64,000 nt of DNA, from the NCBI RefSeq assembly GCF_001701045.1, contig NZ_CP016757.1, positions 186,001 to 250,000 of the forward strand. The letters are read 5' to 3'. Origin of the DNA: Cloacibacillus porcorum (GTDB lineage Bacteria > Synergistota > Synergistia > Synergistales > Synergistaceae). The notes beneath the pieces were generated by a model. That model had not been told where the DNA came from, did not search any database, and saw only the letters and a list, made by a program, of their open reading frames with translations. Position 1 is the first letter of the stretch, and every line of letters begins with the position of its first letter. This document shows positions 1 through 8,213 of the stretch, in pieces. Both the position numbers and the translations under genes were made by a program.

Positions 1-80
1 GCTTTCTCAATTATCCCTATTATTCTATTATCAGATAACTGATAAGAATAAAATTATAAAAAAGAGATAAAAAGGAGCCG

Positions 81-176
81 ATGAAATACAGCCCTCTTTA
101 TCCTGCTATCTGTCTAATTCTCAGTCTGTGCGGCGATACTGAGCAGTACTTTAAAGCGATGACTTTACAATGCTAA
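81..176 (+). CDS. possible small ORF, 31 aa
   Basis: A 31-codon ORF starts at an ATG three bases after an AAGGAG Shine-Dalgarno-like sequence and ends with TAA. The predicted peptide has a mildly hydrophobic centre (PAICLILSLCG) and a polar C-terminus. I do not recognise it. The surrounding 277 bp are A/T-rich and otherwise without a gene. The ribosome-binding site is the only real support, so it may be a leader peptide or chance. Confidence 0.25.
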   Translation: MKYSPLYPAICLILSLCGDTEQYFKAMTLQC

Positions 177-277
177 AATTATATATACATAAACACCAAT
201 AGCTATTATACCTCAAATACGAGAATTTCCGCGTTAAAAACAGTCCGCCGCAATTTCATCCGGCGTGGTACTTTCTG

Positions 278-829
278 TTACATCGCCGCCGAGGCGCTGC
301 AAAGTAAAAGACGCGTCTCCTCGTCGCTTGGATTTTCCCAATGATGCGCCACAACGGCGTCATAATATAGGAAATCACCCTCGTTCATCTCGTATATAAG
401 GTCAGGGCAGTACACGAAACGGACCTTCCCCTTCAGTACATAAAAAAACTCGTCGCTAACGTGCGACCGCTTATCTTCCGTCATCATCCTGGGCGGAATG
501 GTCAGTACCATCGGCTGCATCCTAAACCTCTGATCCTGGACCAGATAACGGGCAGTGACATTTTCCTCACCGCGTGCCAACACACGTACGACATACCCTT
601 CACCGCACATAACTGGTGCGGGGGGCGGAACCTCCGTTGTCAGGGTCAGTGCTGAGACCGGTACATGAAAGGCCTCCGCGAGTTTTTGCAGACTTTCGAT
701 ACTGGGGTTCGATTTATTGTTTTCCAGCTTTGAAAGCTGCGCTACGGAAATCTCACAAAGATCGGAGAGTTCCGTCAGTGTCCACCCACTCTTTTTCCGA
801 TGGCTCTTTATCGTTTCGCCAAGCCTCAA
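278..829 (-). CDS. XRE-family regulator with C-terminal cupin domain
   Basis: A cytoplasmic one-component transcriptional regulator of 183 aa. Residues about 1-62 form an XRE/Cro helix-turn-helix (LTELSDLCEISVAQLSKLEN). Residues about 105-180 form a cupin_2 small-molecule-binding barrel, with SDEFFYVLKGKVRF and a later HHWENPSDEE strand. This HTH-cupin arrangement is the usual one for regulators of amino-acid, polyamine or sulfur metabolism genes, but the ligand cannot be read from sequence. It is divergent from ogt, separated by an A/T-rich spacer that probably holds both promoters. No neighbour identifies its target. Confidence 0.9.
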   Translation of the reverse strand: MRLGETIKSHRKKSGWTLTELSDLCEISVAQLSKLENNKSNPSIESLQKLAEAFHVPVSALTLTTEVPPPAPVMCGEGYVVRVLARGEENVTARYLVQDQRFRMQPMVLTIPPRMMTEDKRSHVSDEFFYVLKGKVRFVYCPDLIYEMNEGDFLYYDAVVAHHWENPSDEETRLLLCSASAAM

Positions 830-1085
830 GGTATAATCCCCCTATTTTCCGCCGACAATAATTTTCATCGTAGGAAAACAAATATAGTCTAACAAAACTT
901 TTTGATAAGTCAAATCAAAAATCCTGTCAGAATGCGGTTTTTCATAATTTATAATCAAGTTTAGTATAAAAGCGATAATACGTCCATAGAAAAGTTGTGC
1001 ATGTTGAACATTATTATATGAAAAATACAGAGATAGCGTAATATAATGATATCTGTCACTATATAGAAAAGAGCGGGGTGTGGTT

Positions 1086-1574
1086 ATGAAAAATTTCGCC
1101 AAGTGTTATTTTGATATTGTGGGGAAGCTGACGATCGGTGAGGAAGACGGAAAGCTGACCGACCTGCATTTTGAGACCAGCGGCACGTATCCCCGCGGAG
1201 ATTTGAATATGAACGAGACGCCGCTGCTTACGGAGACCGGCCGGCAGCTCGGAGAATACTTTGAAGGCAAACGTAAATGCTTTGAGCTGCCGCTTGCGCC
1301 GAAGGGCACGCCCTTCCAGATGCGCTGCTGGGAGGCCTTGCAAAAGATTCCCTACGGCGCCACCGTGACCTACGGCGATATCGCGCGCGCCGTGGGCTCG
1401 CCTAAAGGTTTTCGCGCCGTGGGGCTGGCGAACAACAGAAACCCGATCGCGATAATCATTCCCTGCCACCGCGTTATCGGCGCCAACGGCAAACTTGTAG
1501 GTTTCGGCGGCGGCCTCGACGTTAAGAGCAATTTGCTGCTGCACGAAGCGCAATACGTAAATCGGCGTTTATAA
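1086..1574 (+). CDS. ogt: methylated-DNA--protein-cysteine methyltransferase
   Basis: Suicide DNA-repair enzyme that transfers the alkyl group of O6-alkylguanine to its own cysteine. The hallmark PCHRVIG active-site motif sits near residue 130, preceded by the DNA-binding wing (YGATVTYGDIARAVGSPKGFRAVG) typical of Ogt/AGT. At about 162 aa it has the normal single-domain length. ATG 1086 lies behind GAGCGGGG; an in-frame GTG at 1080 is a possible alternative. The last codons (NRRL-stop) lie inside the left arm of palindromic element A, so the element appears to supply the C-terminus and stop codon. Confidence 0.95.
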   Translation: MKNFAKCYFDIVGKLTIGEEDGKLTDLHFETSGTYPRGDLNMNETPLLTETGRQLGEYFEGKRKCFELPLAPKGTPFQMRCWEALQKIPYGATVTYGDIARAVGSPKGFRAVGLANNRNPIAIIIPCHRVIGANGKLVGFGGGLDVKSNLLLHEAQYVNRRL

Positions 1575-1684
1575 GCACGACTAACTTCATGACTGGGGGC
1601 TTGGTAATGCTCACCGCACTTTAGTGCGCCTCCGCTTACCAAGCCCCCAGTCATTTCGTTATTCGCACTTCTAAACGCCGATTT
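1559..1684 (-). repeat. 126-bp nested palindromic element, copy A
   Basis: Outer arms AAATCGGCGTTTATAAG (1559-1575) and CTTCTAAACGCCGATTT (1668-1684) pair with one mismatch. Inside is a perfect 19-bp inverted repeat (1589-1607 and 1636-1654, starting ATGACTGGGGG). At the tip is a small hairpin with the family motif CTCACCGCAC-ttta-GTGCG-CCTCC. It overlaps the ogt stop codon. Strand is given for the orientation in which the tip reads GGAG..CG..GAG; read with ogt it is in reverse. It matches copies B, C and D in size, layout and tip motif. Confidence 0.9.
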
Positions 1685-1737
1685 CCTTCGGGTAGGGAAA
1701 ACGATAAATTACGATTTATCATTTCCCTTATCGAAGG
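1685..1737. repeat. A/T-rich inverted repeat between elements A and MITE-like repeat
   Basis: A nested dyad: CCTTCG at the left pairs with CGAAGG at the right, TAGGGAAA pairs with TTTCCCT, and GATAAAT pairs with ATTTATC. A degenerate direct copy of its right half (AAATCACGATTTATCGTTTC) lies at about 2011-2030, so the MITE-like element 1767-2002 is flanked by related sequence. No gene is visible. Confidence 0.6.
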
Positions 1738-1766
1738 TAAGTAACGGTTTAGCTTTTGACTTGCCC

Positions 1767-2002
1767 TTTTAGCCTCCCTCTCTGAGGGAGGTGTCGGCCG
1801 CCTGCTTTTGGCGGCTGACGGAAGGAGTGTTGCTCAGTTTGGCGCAGTTCCCGCGCCAAACTGAGTCCGCGGCGAAAGCCGCGAGAGAACCTAAGGTCAA
1901 CTCTCCCTCAGTCCCTACGGGACAGTTCTGATGTAACTACCAGCCGAATCGCACGAAATCAAAGATTTCGGCTCCCTGGCCGCCTCAGAGAGGGAGCCAA
2001 AA
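1767..2002. mobile_element. MITE-like non-coding repeat with terminal inverted repeats
   Basis: The ends are near-perfect inverted repeats: TTTTAGCCTCCCTCTCTGAG on the left and the complement of CTCAGAGAGGGAGCCAAAA on the right. Internally there are several hairpins: CCGCC-tgctttt-GGCGG, CAGTTTGGCGC with GCGCCAAACTG, GCGGC with GCCGC, and CCCTACGGG. No ORF is present. Its CCTCCCTCTCTGAGGGAGG start resembles a repeat I recall from many gut bacteria; that resemblance is from memory and was not checked. A non-autonomous element is the likeliest reading. Confidence 0.55.
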
Positions 2003-2076
2003 TCTTTGGTAAATCACGATTTATCGTTTCCCCTATCAAAGCTAAATCGCTATTTATCTCTTTTCCCGTCCAAAGG

Positions 2077-2202
2077 AAATCGGCGTTTAGACGTGCTGGA
2101 TGCTAAATAACTTGTCCTCTGAGAACCGGAGCCGTATTTTCATACGGCGAGGATGCTCAGAGGGTAAGTTATGACGCAGACAGCGCGTATAAACGCCGAT
2201 TT
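2077..2202 (+). repeat. 126-bp nested palindromic element, copy B
   Basis: Outer arms AAATCGGCGTTTAGACG and CGTATAAACGCCGATTT, the same arm type as copy A. The middle stem pairs ATAACTT..CCTCTGAG with CTCAGAGG..AAGTTAT. The tip is CCGGAGCCGTAT-tttc-ATACGGCGAGGA. The right arm overlaps the stop codon (2202-2204) of the convergent ecfT gene by one base. Its orientation relative to that gene is the same as for the other three copies. Confidence 0.9.
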
Positions 2203-2960
2203 TACAGGAGAAGGGCGACCGAAAGGGTCACCGCGCTCACCGCGGTGGCCGCGGCCTCTTTTATACCTATGGCATAGCTCTTATATCCGCTGTCGCGGCG
2301 GCGCAGTTCGAAGCCGCGCAGCTGGGCGGCGACGGCGCTGTTTTCTATCTTGCGGACGCAGGAGAGCAGGAGCGGCAGGCAGAGCGGCGCGATGAGGGCG
2401 GCTTTTTTGATGGGGTTGCGCACCTCGAAGTCCACGCCGCGCGCGCGCTGCGCCTCCATCACCTGCGCCATCTCCGCGGCGAGGGTGGGGATGAATTTCA
2501 GCGTTGCCGTGAGCGCGAAGGCGTAGCGGTATGGCAGGCGGCAGTTCTGCACGAGGGAGTTGGCGAGGTCGCCGCGTTTCGTCGCCGAGAGCGCGAGCAT
2601 CAGCGGCAGGGAGGCGGCGATCAGCTTCGCCGCCATCAGCAGCGAGAAGCGCAGCCCTTCGTCGGTCACTCTTACCGGTCCCACGGAGAAGAACGTCTCG
2701 CCGCTCTGTACGCAGAGCAGCTGAATGACAAAGAGCAGCGCCGATATCTTCACGAGCAGCAGCGCCATCGAGAGCGCCTTCCTGCCGAGGCCGGAGAGCG
2801 CCGCGGCGGCCACCGTCAGCGACGCGATGAACAGGGCGCCGGAGATGCTTCTTACAGCGAAGGCGGCCATGCCCGCCGCGAAGGCGAGCAGTATCTTTAC
2901 CGAGGGGTTGAGGCGGTATATAAAGCCGTTGCCGCCCGCGCAGTCAAAAAGTCCGTTCAT
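2202..2960 (-). CDS. ecfT: ECF transporter transmembrane (T) component
   Basis: Scaffold membrane subunit of an energy-coupling-factor importer, joining the two ATPases to the substrate-binding S component. The 252-aa protein begins YRLNPSVKILLAFAAGM, the family start, has about five hydrophobic segments, and carries cytoplasmic coupling-helix motifs (AQVMEAQRARGVDF and SAVAAQLRGFELRRR, the Ala-Arg-Gly signatures). It is the last gene of a four-gene operon whose upstream gene ends at 2961. Copy B of the palindromic element sits at its stop codon. Confidence 0.93.
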   Translation of the reverse strand: MNGLFDCAGGNGFIYRLNPSVKILLAFAAGMAAFAVRSISGALFIASLTVAAAALSGLGRKALSMALLLVKISALLFVIQLLCVQSGETFFSVGPVRVTDEGLRFSLLMAAKLIAASLPLMLALSATKRGDLANSLVQNCRLPYRYAFALTATLKFIPTLAAEMAQVMEAQRARGVDFEVRNPIKKAALIAPLCLPLLLSCVRKIENSAVAAQLRGFELRRRDSGYKSYAIGIKEAAATAVSAVTLSVALLL

Positions 2961-3770
2961 TTATGCCACCCTCCTTTTTCTTTTGTCTTTTACGGTCTCC
3001 ACAATTTCGTTTACGGAGCCGGCGTTCGCAAAATCTCCGCCGAGCAGGGTGGCGAGTTCGCGCATCTCCGTCAGGCGCAGCGAGGAGTCCTCCATGAGCC
3101 TCCGGTCGGAGAGCAGCCCGGCGGCGGGGCCGTGAGCCCTAACCGCGCCGCCGCCGATGATGAGCATGTCGTCAGCCAGCTCTTCGGCGAGCTTCATGTC
3201 GTGCGTCACCATCAGCACCGTAGCTCCGCGCCGCCGCGCCTCTTTGAGCCGCTCCGCGACAAACTCGTACTGGCGGCGGTCAAGCCCCGAGGTCGGTTCG
3301 TCGGCGATCAATATCTTCGGGCGGCGCACGAGCACCGAGGCCAGCGCGAGCATCTGGCGTTCGCCGCGGCTCATATAGAATATCTCCCGCTCGGGGGAGA
3401 AGCCGAATTCCTCGATAATCTCCGCCGCCGCGAGCCGCGCCTCTTTGCCGTCGGAGTTTATACAGCGCAGGCCGAACATTATCTCTTCGCCGACGGTGGC
3501 GCGGCATATCTGCCGGTCGGGGTTCTGGAATAGAAAGCCGGTGAAGGCGGCGAAGGCCACCCCCTTTTCTTTGGAGGTGCAAAGGCCGTTGCTGACGACC
3601 TCGCCCGCCGTGGGACGCAGCAGCGCGGCGGCGAGACGGCAGAGCGTCGATTTTCCCGCGCCGTTTTCTCCCGCTACGGCGGTGAACGACCCAGCCGCGA
3701 GCCGGAAGGAGAGGCCGGAGAGAAGCGGTTCCTCGCCGTAGCCGTAGGAGACGTTTTTAAACTCTATCAT
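2961..3770 (-). CDS. ECF transporter ATP-binding protein (A component, second)
   Basis: ABC ATPase of 269 aa. It has a Walker A (GENGAGKST, about 36-44), a Q-loop (LFQNPDR), a signature variant MSRGERQ, a Walker B (ILIADEPTSGLD) and the switch His in VTHD. It energises uptake together with the second ATPase encoded just upstream; the two genes overlap by four bases, indicating translational coupling. The order S-A-A-T and a dedicated T-box suggest a solo ECF system for one substrate rather than a shared module. Confidence 0.92.
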   Translation of the reverse strand: MIEFKNVSYGYGEEPLLSGLSFRLAAGSFTAVAGENGAGKSTLCRLAAALLRPTAGEVVSNGLCTSKEKGVAFAAFTGFLFQNPDRQICRATVGEEIMFGLRCINSDGKEARLAAAEIIEEFGFSPEREIFYMSRGERQMLALASVLVRRPKILIADEPTSGLDRRQYEFVAERLKEARRRGATVLMVTHDMKLAEELADDMLIIGGGAVRAHGPAAGLLSDRRLMEDSSLRLTEMRELATLLGGDFANAGSVNEIVETVKDKRKRRVA

Positions 3771-4603
3771 TGAGATATCCCCCTCACCATCGCCGCCGCC
3801 CGCGGAATGTCGAGCGGCATATCTCCGTCGTAGAGCCCCTCCGCGCGAAGCCGCGCGCCGAGCTCTATGCGGCGCGGAAGCATGACCCCGGCCGAGGCGA
3901 GCGTCTCCGTTTCGTTCATCACCTGCCGTGTCGTTCCGCAGAGCGCCGCGCCGCCCTCCGCCATCACGATCATCTGTGTGGCGAAGCGGCAGAGCAGACC
4001 GACTTTCTGGTCCGCCGCGACCACCGTCATGCCGCGCGCGTTGAGCGCGGCGAGGGCGGAATAGAGATTTTCCGTGGCCGCGGGGTCGAGCTCCGCGGAG
4101 GGATTGTCAAGGATAAGCACCTGCGGCGAGAGGGCCAGCATCGCGGCGAGCGCCGTCTTCTGCCTCTGTCCGCCGGAGAGCGAGGATATCTTTCTGCCGC
4201 GCAGATGAGAAATGGCGAGCATCTCCAGTGCGGAGGCGATGCGCCCCTCTATCTCCGCACGGGGCACGGCGAAATTTTCCAGCCCGAAGAGCAGCTCCTC
4301 CTCCACCGTCTCGCAGACCATCTGGCTTTCGATGTCCTCGCCGACAAAACCGGCGAGCCGCGCGATCTGCTGGGGGGAGTTCTCAAGGGTGTCGAGGCCG
4401 CCGACCTTCACCGCGCCGAAAAATCTGCCGCGCAGATAGTGTGGCACGATCCCCGCTATCGCGCGGAGCAGCGTGCTTTTGCCCGAGCCGCTGGCTCCGG
4501 TGATCCCGGCGAAGGCCCCGCGCGGGATGCGCAGCGAGACGCCGTCAAGCGCCCGCCTCTCCGCGCCCTCGTAGACAAAGGAGAGGTTTTCGACGGAGAT
4601 CAT
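3767..4603 (-). CDS. ECF transporter ATP-binding protein (A component, first)
   Basis: ABC ATPase of 278 aa with Walker A GASGSGKST, ABC signature LSGGQRQ and Walker B VLILDNPSAELD, where Asn replaces the more usual Glu-adjacent residue of LLLDEP. The H-loop position reads VAADQKV with no obvious His, so this subunit may be the catalytically weaker half of an asymmetric heterodimer; that is inference. It overlaps the second ATPase gene by four bases and follows the S-component gene by 11 bases. Confidence 0.9.
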   Translation of the reverse strand: MISVENLSFVYEGAERRALDGVSLRIPRGAFAGITGASGSGKSTLLRAIAGIVPHYLRGRFFGAVKVGGLDTLENSPQQIARLAGFVGEDIESQMVCETVEEELLFGLENFAVPRAEIEGRIASALEMLAISHLRGRKISSLSGGQRQKTALAAMLALSPQVLILDNPSAELDPAATENLYSALAALNARGMTVVAADQKVGLLCRFATQMIVMAEGGAALCGTTRQVMNETETLASAGVMLPRRIELGARLRAEGLYDGDMPLDIPRAAAMVRGISQ

Positions 4604-4614
4604 CGCCGCCCCTC

Positions 4615-5193
4615 CTATCTGGCCGCCGCGCGCATCTTGAGGGCGGCGGCGATCGGTATATAAAGCACCTGGACGATGACGCAGTTGACGGCGGCGGTGC
4701 CGAAGATTATCCCCGCGAATACCGCGAAGGGCGCGGGAGCCGTCGCGCCGCCGGAGAAAAAGAGCGCGTAGAGCAGCGCCATGAATACGCCGCCGCTGAC
4801 CACCGTCGTGATAAAGGCCGAAATCGCGGGCATCAGGAAACCGCCGAAGCGGCCGCCCATCTTTGCGAAGAGCGCCATTACGAGCGCCCCCGCCATCTCG
4901 CTGGGGAAGTTGAGGTATGGGGTGCCGGGGAAAAACTGGCAGACCGCTCCCGCGAGCAGCCCGATGACCGCCGCCTCCTTAAAGCGCGGCCTTACCAGAA
5001 GGATCGCGAGGCAGTACATGGCGATGATGAAGTTCGGCTTCATGCCCGCGGAAAATATCGAGCCGATGAAAAACTTCATCACCGCCCCCGCCGCCAGCAG
5101 CACCGCCACCAGCATTATCTGTGACACTGATAGCCCCGCGGCCCTCTCCTCAACTGCGACTGTTCTCTCTCTGCCTGTCTCTGTTCCGTTCAT
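4615..5193 (-). CDS. ECF substrate-binding (S) component, probable tryptophan-specific (TrpP-like)
   Basis: Membrane protein of about 192 aa with five to six hydrophobic segments. It contains GMKPNFIIAMYCLAILL and LNFPSEMAGALVMALF, resembling TrpP/YhaG-type tryptophan S components from memory. The specificity is supported independently by the T-box upstream, whose specifier reads UGG. An upstream in-frame ATG at 5262 lies in the 3' arm of the attenuator hairpin and is unlikely to be used. ATG 5193 has AAAGGA nine bases ahead and is chosen here. First gene of the S-A-A-T operon. Confidence 0.82.
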   Translation of the reverse strand: MNGTETGRERTVAVEERAAGLSVSQIMLVAVLLAAGAVMKFFIGSIFSAGMKPNFIIAMYCLAILLVRPRFKEAAVIGLLAGAVCQFFPGTPYLNFPSEMAGALVMALFAKMGGRFGGFLMPAISAFITTVVSGGVFMALLYALFFSGGATAPAPFAVFAGIIFGTAAVNCVIVQVLYIPIAAALKMRAAAR

Positions 5194-5239
5194 TCTTATC
5201 TGTCCTTTCTTTTCTTGTCTTATCTGCTCTCTTGTCTGT

Positions 5240-5289
5240 AAAAAAAATCTGTCCTTCGGCATGGACTTCTCTCATGCCGAAGGACAGAT
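5240..5289 (-). terminator. T-box attenuator terminator
   Basis: On the minus strand, a long hairpin with arms ATCTGTCCTTCGGCATG and CATGCCGAAGGACAGAT is followed by seven T residues. It lies between the T-box sequence and the S-component gene, so it is the off-state terminator of the leader. Confidence 0.93.
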
Positions 5290-5533
5290 CAATTTTCCTC
5301 TCTGCGGTGCCACCTTCGTTGGCCGTATATACGGCCCGCTCAAAGAGCGCTGTCACGCTCCCGCGCCTTTTACGCTGCGCCTGCGTCGCACCATACTCGG
5401 GATTACCCTTTCCGTGCGCCCTCCTCGGTCCATTTATCCCTTCGCCTCTCCCGCGGTTTCTCACCATCCCCGCTCTCTGTAAGGCGCGTATAGAGATTTT
5501 ATCTCCGCCTCATCGGTTTCTATATTTAACTTG
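5240..5533 (-). ncRNA. T-box leader, specifier UGG (tryptophan)
   Basis: Minus-strand leader of the ECF operon. The antiterminator T-box core GAAGGTGGCACCGC (about 5304-5318) matches the family consensus. An upstream stem I with AGAGAG and GGTGAGAAACCGC apical-type sequences is visible around 5450-5480, and TGG occurs at the specifier position (5430-5432) followed by ACC. The terminator directly follows the T-box. T-boxes sense uncharged tRNA, so transcription should rise when tryptophanyl-tRNA is limiting. The specifier assignment comes from position and agreement with the S component, not from a folded model. Confidence 0.9.
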
Positions 5534-5539
5534 TGCGAA

Positions 5540-5568
5540 AGAATACTACCCACGAAATAATTTGTCAA
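5540..5568 (-). promoter_or_regulatory. sigma-70 promoter of the T-box/ECF operon
   Basis: Minus strand TTGACA, a 17-base spacer, then TATTCT, placed just upstream of the first T-box helices. Confidence 0.85.
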
Positions 5569-5624
5569 GAGTTTAAGGGACATTAACGGCGGGTTTTACG
5601 TAATTGTAAGACTTTATGCCGCCG

Positions 5625-5660
5625 TCTTAAAAAATAACCGGCGGAATGCCGTCCGCCGGT
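5625..5660 (-). terminator. terminator downstream of the Synerg-CTERM gene
   Basis: ACCGGCGGA and its complement form a hairpin followed on the minus strand by TTATTTTTT. A second hairpin (arms GCCGTCCGGC and GCCGGACGGC) sits at 5789-5816, directly after the stop codon of 5826-7517. Confidence 0.75.
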
Positions 5661-5825
5661 TTCCCCCTGATCTCTGACTGGTGGATGGGAGAATACTATA
5701 TTGGTATCTCTATATAAAAAGCGGCGTGAACGCGGCCCGTTCAGGGGGAATCGGCCGGCGGCCCGCGCCGCTCATATAGAGCAGTTTTGCCGTCCGGCAC
5801 GGTTACGCCGGACGGCTGAATACGT

Positions 5826-7517
5826 CTACTTTTTCCTTTTGTACACCAGGGGAAGCGCCGCGAGGGAGAGCAGCAGGGCAAGCACGCCGAATCCCGCGTT
5901 GCAGCCGCCGCTGGGGGCTCTCTTTTCCGCTCCCAGGATCACCGTCGGGTCGGCGACCGCGCCGTCCTTTTTGCCGTCGAGGTCGAATTTACCGCCATCC
6001 TTGATGAAGAGCGCGAGACGGTACATGGTATATCCGTCTATATCGCCGGTGAATATCGTACCGCTGTCGTCGTCCTTCATGACGGTGAACTTTTTATCCA
6101 TATCTTTGGTGATCGCGGAGGCGTAGGTAAAGAGCTCGCCATTTTCCGCTCCGAGAATCTTCATCACCTTGACGTCGGCGGGCTTTTTCGCCTTGAGGTC
6201 GGAGCCAAGTACCTCATAGGAGATCATTATCGTCTTGTCCTTATAGGCGTCGATTGCGGGCGTTGTGAATACCGGCAGGGCGACGACGTCCTTCGAGGTC
6301 ACGCTGCTGAGCGTCCCCAGCTTGTTTGCCGCCTTGACCGCCACCTCCGGCTTTACGATCGTATTGCCGTCCTTAATCGTAAGCTGTTCCACCGTCAGCG
6401 CGTCGCCGATATTTTTCGCGGCCTTGGCGGGGTCGCCCTCAGTCACCGCCAGCTCCGGCTTGATCTCGGCCTTCACATCGTCGGAGACGTTGCCGATGAC
6501 CGGTTTGACGGGTTTCGGTGCGGGGTCGATGGGGCCGGGTGTCGGCTGTGTCTTGACGGCGTTTACCGTCAAGGCGGCCCTTGTTTTAATTGCCCCACCG
6601 ACCATCGCGGATATGGTGACATCACATTTCCCCTCTTCCGAGGCGGTGAGGACGACCGCGTTGCCTTCAAATTTTAATTCGAGCCATTCCGGCACCTCTC
6701 CGGCCAACTCTAAACCGTAATCCGGAAGCTCTGTGCCATTTTGTGTAAGCGTCGTCGTGACACGGGTTGGAGCGCCGACAAGCACTTCGACAGCGTCACG
6801 CTCGAATTTCAGGCTGTAAATGTCAGCGGGCGCGGGCGTTTTTGCGCGGACATGGTATAGGCTGTCTGATTCTACTACTGCTTCGTAGTTGTCTTTTAGA
6901 TATTTCGACGGGTTAGATTTAAATGCTCCTCCGGTGATTTGAAAATTTTCCGGGGCTTTGTCATAACCTTGAATAGTGATACCCCCGTGAAATTCACCGG
7001 CGGATATTGAAATATTATTGGCATACGATCCCAAGGCGTATGCTACTATCATAGCGATGCCGGATTTACCATTCAGCTTTGCATTACCTGATATGGATAA
7101 GGTATTCCCTCCATTTTTATTATCAAGGCCGATTAGCATAGAGTCTATAGTTGTCAAAGAGCTTGGGCCAGTGATTTCGAGGCGGCCTCCTTCTGTAATA
7201 TAAAACGTGGTGCCGAATGAGGTGATAGCGCCGTCGTTATCGATCTTTAAGGAACATCCTTTCACTCTGATGAATGTCCCATTGAAATTGTCTGTAGTTG
7301 AGAGTTCTTTGCCGTTCAAATCAAGGACAACGTCTTTTTGGTTTAAAATTAAACCCTCTGTAATCCCCGTAATGTTCTCTTGTAACGTTATGGAGCCACC
7401 AGCGTTAATTGCATCTTTTAACTCTGTAAAATTCCTAACGTCTGTTGCCATTGCCGGCGCGGCGATCAGCATCAGCACCGCAAGCATTACGAAAAACATT
7501 CTTATCCGTTTTAACAT
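5826..7517 (-). CDS. secreted surface protein with Synerg-CTERM sorting tail
   Basis: 563-aa exported protein of unknown function. The N-terminus is a signal peptide (MLKRIRMFFVMLAVLMLIAA, cleavage near AMA-TD). Residues about 15-210 look like a right-handed beta-helix, with repeated NISISAGEF, LKIDND and LSISGNAK strands. The middle holds an Ig/cadherin-like strand region and a Pro-rich linker. The C-terminus has SGGCNAGFG, a hydrophobic stretch and YKRKK, which I recognise as Synerg-CTERM. ATG 7517 has GGAAGG nine bases ahead; the upstream ATG 7526 is too close to it. Likely a cell-surface anchored or processed adhesin-like protein. Confidence 0.85.
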   Translation of the reverse strand: MLKRIRMFFVMLAVLMLIAAPAMATDVRNFTELKDAINAGGSITLQENITGITEGLILNQKDVVLDLNGKELSTTDNFNGTFIRVKGCSLKIDNDGAITSFGTTFYITEGGRLEITGPSSLTTIDSMLIGLDNKNGGNTLSISGNAKLNGKSGIAMIVAYALGSYANNISISAGEFHGGITIQGYDKAPENFQITGGAFKSNPSKYLKDNYEAVVESDSLYHVRAKTPAPADIYSLKFERDAVEVLVGAPTRVTTTLTQNGTELPDYGLELAGEVPEWLELKFEGNAVVLTASEEGKCDVTISAMVGGAIKTRAALTVNAVKTQPTPGPIDPAPKPVKPVIGNVSDDVKAEIKPELAVTEGDPAKAAKNIGDALTVEQLTIKDGNTIVKPEVAVKAANKLGTLSSVTSKDVVALPVFTTPAIDAYKDKTIMISYEVLGSDLKAKKPADVKVMKILGAENGELFTYASAITKDMDKKFTVMKDDDSGTIFTGDIDGYTMYRLALFIKDGGKFDLDGKKDGAVADPTVILGAEKRAPSGGCNAGFGVLALLLSLAALPLVYKRKK

Positions 7518-7636
7518 TACAATCATCCTTCCATATTCAGGTGAAAAGCTAAAGTCAGAGACTGGACAGATACGCGCCCGTTAATTATCAGCCGGTTTTT
7601 ATGACCACCCCCGGCATTGACAAGGAGTAAATGAGA

Positions 7637-7876
<240 letters not shown>

Positions 7877-8213
7877 ACTTTGCCTCCTCTCGTAAAAAGG
7901 GCCGCTCTATTTTTACGGTCTAAAGGTGCGTACGGTGTAGGGATAAATTTCCCCAGCATCCAATATTCCGCGATAAAATGACGGTAAAATCCTCTTTCTT
8001 ATGATTATAGAGGGCGAAGTCCAACAAAAGTCCAACAAAAGAGGGGCATATGTGGGATTTTTTGTAAATTTTCTTTATCTGCCGAAATACCGCTCCGTGT
8101 TGAACGGCGGTAGGCGGACGGAAAGCGACAGCCGCCGTTTTCAGCGGCGGCTGTTTCTAGCGTTGATTTGACGGCGGGACAAAAGCCTGCCCTCTATGTG
8201 TGGTAAGGAAGTT
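7877..8213. other. intergenic region with two hairpins, no gene seen
   Basis: Holds an inverted repeat CGTAAAAA / TTTTTACG (7891-7917) and a strong hairpin ACAGCCGCCG / GCGGCGGCTGT (8128-8154), the latter probably the terminator of the Ppx/GppA gene. No convincing ORF is visible. Confidence 0.6.

Noticed and set aside
842-1102. 86-codon minus-strand ORF upstream of the XRE-cupin gene
   Set aside because: A/T-rich, low-complexity translation, no good ribosome-binding site; it covers the divergent promoter region.
1559-2202. Elements A and B as ordinary rho-independent terminators of the convergent genes
   Set aside because: They lack T tracts after the stems, are far longer than terminators, and share conserved unpaired tip bases with copies inside operons.
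2171-2395. Plus-strand ORF overlapping ecfT and other long antisense ORFs in GC-rich genes
   Set aside because: Third-position GC bias makes long shadow frames; translations are Arg/Ala/Ser-rich without motifs.
5150-5576. Long ORFs on both strands over the ECF leader
   Set aside because: They are frames through the T-box RNA and terminator. No ribosome-binding site or family resemblance.
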